NCBI GenBank assembly: GCA_013813185.1
Contig: JACCSD010000022.1
Span: forward strand, 1-10,501
Source of the DNA: Burkholderiaceae bacterium
GTDB taxonomy: Bacteria; Pseudomonadota; Gammaproteobacteria; Burkholderiales; Burkholderiaceae_F
Direction: 5' to 3'
Length of the DNA stretch: 10,501 nucleotides
Position numbers and translations under genes: made by a program. Numbering within the stretch: position 1 is the stretch's first letter; every line of letters begins with the position of its first letter. Shown here in pieces: positions 6,438 to 10,501 of this stretch. Under the pieces are notes generated by a model. That model was not told the DNA's origin. It ran no database searches and was given only the letters and a program-made list of their open reading frames with translations.

Positions 6438-8354
6438 TTAGGCCGCGAGCCGCCCTTCGCTGCTGCCCAATCGCTTGATGTGGACCAGCAAGAGCGAAAT
6501 CGCCGCCGGCGTGACACCCGATATGCGAGATGCCTGGCCGATCGTCTCGGGCTGTTGCTCGCGCAGTTTCTGGCGAACCTCGAAAGATAATCCGCGCACG
6601 CCGTCGTAATCGAGCGCCGTCGGAACCCGCGTCGTCTCGTGCGACTCAAGCCGCGCGACCTCATTTTCCTGGCGGGCGATGTAGCCGGCGTATTTGATGG
6701 AGATTTCCACCTGCTCGGCGACCGCCGCCTCGGAAACGGGCGGCCCGCCGAGTGCCGTTCCGTTCGCCTGCTGCAGCGTCGCCAGCCGACCGTAGGTGAC
6801 CTCAGGGCGCTTCAGCAAGTCTGCCAGCGCGTATTCGCGATCAATCACCTGACCGAAGACCCTTATCGCTTCACCCTCTTCAAGCAAGTGAGGATTCACC
6901 CACGTCGACTTTAGCCGTTCCACCTCAACCGCCACGGCGTCCCGCTTGCGGCAAAACGACTCCCAGCGGCGATCGTCGACGCATCCCATTGCACGGCCGA
7001 TTCCGGTCAAGCGCGCGTCCGCGTTGTCCTCGCGCAGGGATAACCGATACTCGGCGCGGCTGGTAAACATTCGATACGGTTCGGCCACGCCGCGCGTGAT
7101 CAAATCGTCGACCAGCACTCCCAAATAGGCCTCGTTGCGCGCTGGACACCAAGGCGCGCGGCCGCTGGCGGCCAGCGCCGCGTTGATGCCGGCGAGCAGA
7201 CCCTGGGCGGCGGCTTCTTCGTAGCCGGTGGTGCCGTTGATCTGGCCGGCGAAATACAAACCTTCGATCGCCTTGGTTTCGAGCGAGCTCTTGAGCGCGC
7301 GCGGGTCGTAATAGTCGTACTCGATTGCGTATCCCGGGCGAACGATGTGCGCGTGCTGCAGACCTGCAATCGAGCGCACGACCTGCAACTGCACATCGAA
7401 CGGCAGTGACGTCGAAATCCCGTTCGGATACACCTCGTGCGTAGTCAGGCCCTCGGGTTCCAGGAAAATCTGGTGGCTCGCCTTGCCGGCGAAGCGGTGA
7501 ATCTTGTCTTCGATCGACGGGCAATAGCGCGGGCCGACGCCCTCGATCACTCCGGAATACATTGGCGAGCGGTCCAAATTGGCGCGAATGATGGCGTGCG
7601 TTTGCTCGTTGGTGTGCGTGATCCAGCATGCCACCTGCCGCGGATGCTCCTCCGGCGTTTCGAGGAACGAAAAGACCGGCACCGGATCGGTCTCGCCCAA
7701 TTGCTCTTCGCACGCGGCAAAATCGATCGAGCGGCCGTCGATGCGCGGCGGCGTGCCCGTCTTTAGCCGGCCCTGCGGGAGCTGCAACTCCTTCAATCGT
7801 GCGGCCAGCGAGACGGCAGCAGGATCCCCGGCGCGGCCCGCGGCGTAGTTCTGCATGCCGATGTGGATCAAGCCGTTCAAAAACGTTCCCGCGGTCAACA
7901 CCACGGTCGCGCCACGAAAGCGGATACCTGATTGCGTGACCGCGCCGGTAACCCTGCCACCCTGCAGCAACAGATCGTCGACCGGCTGCTGGAACAGGGA
8001 CAGGTTGGGTTGAGTTTCGAGCCGGTTGCGAATCGCGTTGCGATACAGCACCCGATCGGCTTGCGCGCGTGTCGCGCGCACTGCCGGCCCCTTTGAACGG
8101 TTCAGTATCCGGAACTGAATGCCGGCTTCGTCGGCGGCGGCCGCCATCACGCCGCCGAGCGCGTCGATCTCCTTGACCAGATGACCTTTGCCGATGCCGC
8201 CGATCGACGGATTGCACGACATCTGACCCAATGTTTCCAGGCTGTGCGTCAGCAGAAGGGTCTTCGCGCCCATGCGCGCAGCCGCCAGAGCGGCCTCGGT
8301 CCCAGCGTGGCCGCCACCCACCACGATCACATCGAAACGCTCGGGGAAATCCAT
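6438..8354 (-). CDS. mnmG: tRNA uridine-5-carboxymethylaminomethyl modification enzyme MnmG (GidA)
   Basis: MnmG is the FAD- and NADH-dependent partner of MnmE. The complex makes (c)mnm5U34 at the wobble position of tRNAs reading two-fold degenerate codons. The product from the ATG at 8354-8352 has 638 residues (E. coli 629). The FAD Rossmann motif GGGHAGTEAA is at 13-22, followed by SCNPSIGGIGKGHL with a conserved cysteine. Further along come the PROSITE-type block GPRYCPSIEDK with its second cysteine, AGQINGTTGYEEAAAQG, and the C-terminal MnmE-binding tail with IGQASRISGVTPAAISLLLV. A TTG four codons upstream (8366) is also open, but the ATG matches the family start (MxxPxxFDVIVVGGGHAG). 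There is no clear Shine-Dalgarno; a 12-bp palindrome sits 3 nt before the ATG. It is the first gene of the mnmG-rsmG-parA-GNAT-parB cluster. Confidence 0.97.
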   Translation of the reverse strand: MDFPERFDVIVVGGGHAGTEAALAAARMGAKTLLLTHSLETLGQMSCNPSIGGIGKGHLVKEIDALGGVMAAAADEAGIQFRILNRSKGPAVRATRAQADRVLYRNAIRNRLETQPNLSLFQQPVDDLLLQGGRVTGAVTQSGIRFRGATVVLTAGTFLNGLIHIGMQNYAAGRAGDPAAVSLAARLKELQLPQGRLKTGTPPRIDGRSIDFAACEEQLGETDPVPVFSFLETPEEHPRQVACWITHTNEQTHAIIRANLDRSPMYSGVIEGVGPRYCPSIEDKIHRFAGKASHQIFLEPEGLTTHEVYPNGISTSLPFDVQLQVVRSIAGLQHAHIVRPGYAIEYDYYDPRALKSSLETKAIEGLYFAGQINGTTGYEEAAAQGLLAGINAALAASGRAPWCPARNEAYLGVLVDDLITRGVAEPYRMFTSRAEYRLSLREDNADARLTGIGRAMGCVDDRRWESFCRKRDAVAVEVERLKSTWVNPHLLEEGEAIRVFGQVIDREYALADLLKRPEVTYGRLATLQQANGTALGGPPVSEAAVAEQVEISIKYAGYIARQENEVARLESHETTRVPTALDYDGVRGLSFEVRQKLREQQPETIGQASRISGVTPAAISLLLVHIKRLGSSEGRLAA

Positions 8355-8357
8355 CGG

Positions 8358-8369
8358 ATTTTGCAAAAT
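8358..8369. repeat. 12-bp perfect palindrome in front of mnmG
   Basis: ATTTTGCAAAAT reads the same on both strands and ends 3 bp upstream of the mnmG ATG. It covers the place where a Shine-Dalgarno would lie, within an AT-rich patch (8358-8390) that contrasts with the GC-rich surroundings. It could be a regulator site or an mRNA hairpin, or it may be chance in AT-rich DNA. Confidence 0.5.
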
Positions 8370-8443
8370 TATTGCGTCAAAAAATCAATCGCGAAGCCAT
8401 GCTGACGGTACTTGCAGTGCGACGCAGGAGGCTGCGCCGCCGA

Positions 8444-8449
8444 AGTATA
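8444..8449 (-). promoter_or_regulatory. Possible -10 element of the mnmG-parB operon promoter
   Basis: On the minus strand TATACT (8449-8444) matches five of six -10 consensus bases and would start transcription near 8437, about 83 nt before mnmG. No convincing -35 hexamer lies 16-19 bp upstream and there is no extended -10 TG. It is the best candidate I see between the upstream gene and mnmG, and it lies downstream of both parS-type sites. Support is weak. Confidence 0.25.
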
Positions 8450-8492
8450 CGTAGCGCGATGCGCAGCGCGTTCGATTGCGCGAGCAATGAGA

Positions 8493-8508
8493 TGTTTCAC
8501 GTGGATCA
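8493..8508. promoter_or_regulatory. Degenerate second parS-like site
   Basis: TGTTTCACGTGGATCA differs from the perfect site at 8527-8542 in two bases, positions 12 and 14 of the 16-mer. One half-site (TGTTTCAC) is intact and the CACGTG core is kept. The centres of the two sites are 34 bp apart, a little over three helical turns. Close spacing to a perfect site makes chance unlikely. ParB affinity is probably lower, since the changes fall in one half-site. Confidence 0.65.
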
Positions 8509-8526
8509 CGCCCTTACCGAGCGGCG

Positions 8527-8542
8527 TGTTTCACGTGAAACA
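8527..8542. promoter_or_regulatory. parS: parS centromere site (ParB binding palindrome)
   Basis: TGTTTCACGTGAAACA is a perfect 16-bp palindrome identical to the universal chromosomal parS consensus. ParB binds it through its helix-turn-helix and uses it to load as a CTP clamp. It lies between the mnmG start and the stop of the upstream membrane-protein gene (22 bp from that stop). That is about 2.8 kb from parA and 4.4 kb from parB. A parS here marks the likely origin-proximal domain of the chromosome. Confidence 0.95.
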
Positions 8543-8564
8543 AATTCGGAACTACTGTCAGAAC

Positions 8565-10496
8565 CTACTGGCTGAAGCGAGGCTCCAGAACAGTGCCCCT
8601 GACGCGCAGGCTGACTGGCGCCTGTACGCGCTGGGCACCCAGCTCGACCCGCACGCCACCGGCGAGCGCCAGATCGGGGGCGACGGTGAAATCGCCGCGG
8701 GCCGCCATCGCACCGGCGCGGCCGCCGGTATCTTCAAACCGTACGCCGTTGGCGGACGCGGCCATCAGGCCGTTGAATTCGGTAAAGCGGGTCGTTCCTG
8801 CCGCCATCGCACCCTGCGACGCGGCCAGTCCCAAGTTGATTCCGTTGAGCGTCGCCCAGCGTAATTGGAAGGGACCCGCGATCGCGGTGCGGGCGATTGC
8901 GTCGTCCAGCGAGGGGCCGCGTCCGGCCATCGTCAGGCTCATCGTCGCGGTGCCCTGCACCGCCGTCGGTGGCGCTTCCCCGCTGGCGACCTGCGCCGCC
9001 GGCCGCAACGTTTGCAGAACCGATTCGACGTCGATATTCGAAGCTCCGGCGATCCCGGTAATTGCCCACTCGACGTCGGTGGCCGCGTACACCGTGCCGC
9101 TCGTCATTCCGAAAAATCCCGCGAGCGTGAAGTCGGATACCTCGACAACGTTGTCGAAGATGCGCCCGGTCGCATGAATCTCGTTCCAGCGCACGCGCGG
9201 CCCAAACGGGGGCGTCCACCGGTCGGCGTCCAGGCGGAACTCGATCGATTCGCGACCGTCCGGCAACCGGCCGGGGCGAAACGACAGCTGCATCGTTCCT
9301 TCCGCGTCGAGCGGCCGCAACACCAGCGGGCCGAACGTGCCGTCAGGAGTGCGACGCAGAACGCCTTCGAAAGCATCCGGAAATAACCTCGAGTCGCCAA
9401 TGCGGACCGACGCAAAGCGGATCGTGGAAATCTTGCTGGGGAGCTCGCGCGCGCCACCGGGCAACGTGCGGACGATGTAAGCCGCTTGCGCCGGCGTAAC
9501 CGTCATGGGCGCGATCAGCGCCTCGCTCCACACCCAGTTGCCGCCGCGGATCGCGCTCCACAAATCCTTCCAGTTGATCAGCAGCGATATCTCTTCGGCC
9601 TTGAATTGGCCGCCCACGTCGATGGTGCGCACGATCAGGCGCGGCGTCGGTGCAAACCGGAAGTCTGTTTCCGCCACTCGCACCGGGCGCTTGAACACCG
9701 CAGTCAATCGCTCGGATACACGCGCGGCCGAGGTTTCGTCGCGCAGCGGAGCCAGGGTCGCGTACACGCCGGCGGCGATGACTGCGAGCACCGCGACCAT
9801 CAGCAGCCGCTTCATCCAAACGCGCAGGATTTCGCGTCGCCTGCCGTCCGAATATTCGACTGCTTCGACGCGGTCGCGCTCTTCCTGCAAATCGAGCCGA
9901 TCAGGAACGTTGACGGTGGTAATCGCCCAATGGGTGGACGCGCCGTTCAGGCCGTGCGAGGTGGTGGCATCGCGCAGTTTCGCCCGCGTCTTATGTGAGC
10001 GCCTACTTTCGGTACGCCCCGCTTCCGGCCTCATCTTCGGCGCCGGCTGCGGTGAGGCGATCGAGCGGCCCATGATCGTCTCTTCTTTGGCCAATTGCGC
10101 TGCGGCCTGTTCCACGCTGGCCCGCACCATCTCGGCGGCGATTGCTTCTTCGGAATCGCCAAAAACCGTGATCGGGTCGAGGTCGGTCTGTTCCAGGAAA
10201 TGTGCGACCGCTTCTGGCTCCAGCGGTGTCGTATCGGGCGCCACCGTGCCGTTTCCCTTGCCCGCCTCGTAGCTGATCTGTTCGACCAGACTTGCTTCCT
10301 GCAACTTGCGCAGCGCGCGTTCGATGCGATCGTCGTTCAGGCTCGGCAGTCGGGTTTTCAAACCAGCGACGTTGAGCCGGCCGTCCAGCAGAATCAGGAT
10401 CAGTCGCTCGCTCTGTGTGAACTTATGCGACTTTTCATAGACCTCGCGCACACCGCGATCGGTGCGCCGATACATCATCGAAACGTTCAACGCCAT
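8565..10496 (-). CDS. Uncharacterised membrane protein: winged-helix-like N-terminus, one TM segment, AsmA-like C-terminus
   Basis: I do not recognise a named gene. The 643-residue product starts with a compact basic helical region (about 8-75, YRRTDRG then SHKFTQSERLILILLDGR, and a helix pair ending ALRKLQEASLVEQI) that looks like a winged helix. A charged, Ala/Glu/Arg-rich linker follows to about 225. A hydrophobic segment at 231-250 (LLMVAVLAVIAAGVYATLAP) is preceded by RRREILRVWMKR, so the N-terminus should be cytoplasmic and the C-terminus periplasmic. Residues about 255-640 are beta-rich, with repeated short strands. The end (GTATMSLTMAGRGPSLDDA, then GPFQLRWATLNGINLG at about 541-556) resembles the C-terminal domain of AsmA-family outer-membrane biogenesis and lipid-transfer proteins. 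The ATG is at 10496-10494; only five bases lie upstream, so an earlier start cannot be excluded. Residues 7 and 8 are other Met options. There is no cysteine lipobox. Confidence 0.75.
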   Translation of the reverse strand: MALNVSMMYRRTDRGVREVYEKSHKFTQSERLILILLDGRLNVAGLKTRLPSLNDDRIERALRKLQEASLVEQISYEAGKGNGTVAPDTTPLEPEAVAHFLEQTDLDPITVFGDSEEAIAAEMVRASVEQAAAQLAKEETIMGRSIASPQPAPKMRPEAGRTESRRSHKTRAKLRDATTSHGLNGASTHWAITTVNVPDRLDLQEERDRVEAVEYSDGRRREILRVWMKRLLMVAVLAVIAAGVYATLAPLRDETSAARVSERLTAVFKRPVRVAETDFRFAPTPRLIVRTIDVGGQFKAEEISLLINWKDLWSAIRGGNWVWSEALIAPMTVTPAQAAYIVRTLPGGARELPSKISTIRFASVRIGDSRLFPDAFEGVLRRTPDGTFGPLVLRPLDAEGTMQLSFRPGRLPDGRESIEFRLDADRWTPPFGPRVRWNEIHATGRIFDNVVEVSDFTLAGFFGMTSGTVYAATDVEWAITGIAGASNIDVESVLQTLRPAAQVASGEAPPTAVQGTATMSLTMAGRGPSLDDAIARTAIAGPFQLRWATLNGINLGLAASQGAMAAGTTRFTEFNGLMAASANGVRFEDTGGRAGAMAARGDFTVAPDLALAGGVRVELGAQRVQAPVSLRVRGTVLEPRFSQ

Positions 10497-10501
10497 GCGT
10501 T

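Noticed and set aside
6925..8217. 430-codon minus-strand frame within mnmG
   Set aside because: It is out of frame with a full-length MnmG that has all family motifs; the Arg-rich product matches no family I know.
8377..8400. Seven-codon minus-strand mini-ORF (MASRLIF) before mnmG, considered as a leader peptide
   Set aside because: It has no Shine-Dalgarno, no run of regulatory codons and no attenuator-type hairpin after it.
8475..8488. Inverted repeat ATTGC-4-GCAAT upstream of mnmG as a terminator for the upstream gene
   Set aside because: The stem is only 5 bp and no T-run follows in the direction of transcription.
8355..8564. Possible replication origin next to mnmG (gidA), as in some bacteria
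   Set aside because: I find no DnaA boxes of the TTATCCACA type and only a short AT-rich patch; the spacer is only about 210 bp. The parS sites suggest the origin is near but not here.
8412..8864. Plus-strand frame spanning the parS region
   Set aside because: It covers the parS sites and overlaps the 3' end of the membrane-protein gene antisense; there is no motif and no ribosome site.

Overview
This window reads as a core chromosomal segment from a GC-rich betaproteobacterium, probably of the Burkholderiales/Nitrosomonadales type. The evidence is the protein sequences themselves (AtpE, ParA, MnmG and RsmG have the betaproteobacterial look) and the gene order mnmG-rsmG-parA-parB-atp. The exact genus cannot be read from the sequence. 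All eleven genes that I accept lie on the minus strand, so transcription runs from high to low coordinates. Coding density is very high: the longest gap without a gene is about 210 bp (8355-8564).

Region 1 (10496-8565): a 643-residue membrane protein of unknown role. It has a short winged-helix-like N-terminus, a charged linker, one membrane segment and a long extracytoplasmic part that ends in an AsmA-like domain. Region 2 (8564-8355): an intergenic spacer with a perfect 16-bp parS centromere site, a second parS-like site 34 bp away, a weak promoter candidate and a 12-bp palindrome abutting the mnmG start. Region 3 (8354-3256): a tight cluster of mnmG and rsmG (tRNA and 16S rRNA modification), parA, a GNAT acetyltransferase and parB. 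The junctions are 29, 0, 3 and 12 nt, which implies one operon. Region 4 (3255-3154): a 102-bp spacer in which a weak intrinsic terminator for the par cluster overlaps a good sigma-70 promoter for the atp operon. Region 5 (3153-1): the F1Fo ATP synthase operon atpI-atpB-atpE-atpF-atpH-atpA, with atpA cut by the window edge after 206 codons.

Functionally, the window holds a complete chromosomal ParABS partition system (ATPase, CTP-dependent ParB clamp and its parS site), which would place it near the replication origin by analogy with other bacteria. It also holds the membrane Fo sector and the start of the F1 sector of a proton-type ATP synthase. The c subunit carries Asp66 and lacks a sodium-binding signature; subunit a carries Arg199. 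Most of this is conserved housekeeping DNA. The parts worth a second look are the wHTH-TM-AsmA-like fusion protein, the acetyltransferase between parA and parB, the paired parS sites upstream of mnmG, and the overlapping terminator/promoter in front of atpI.
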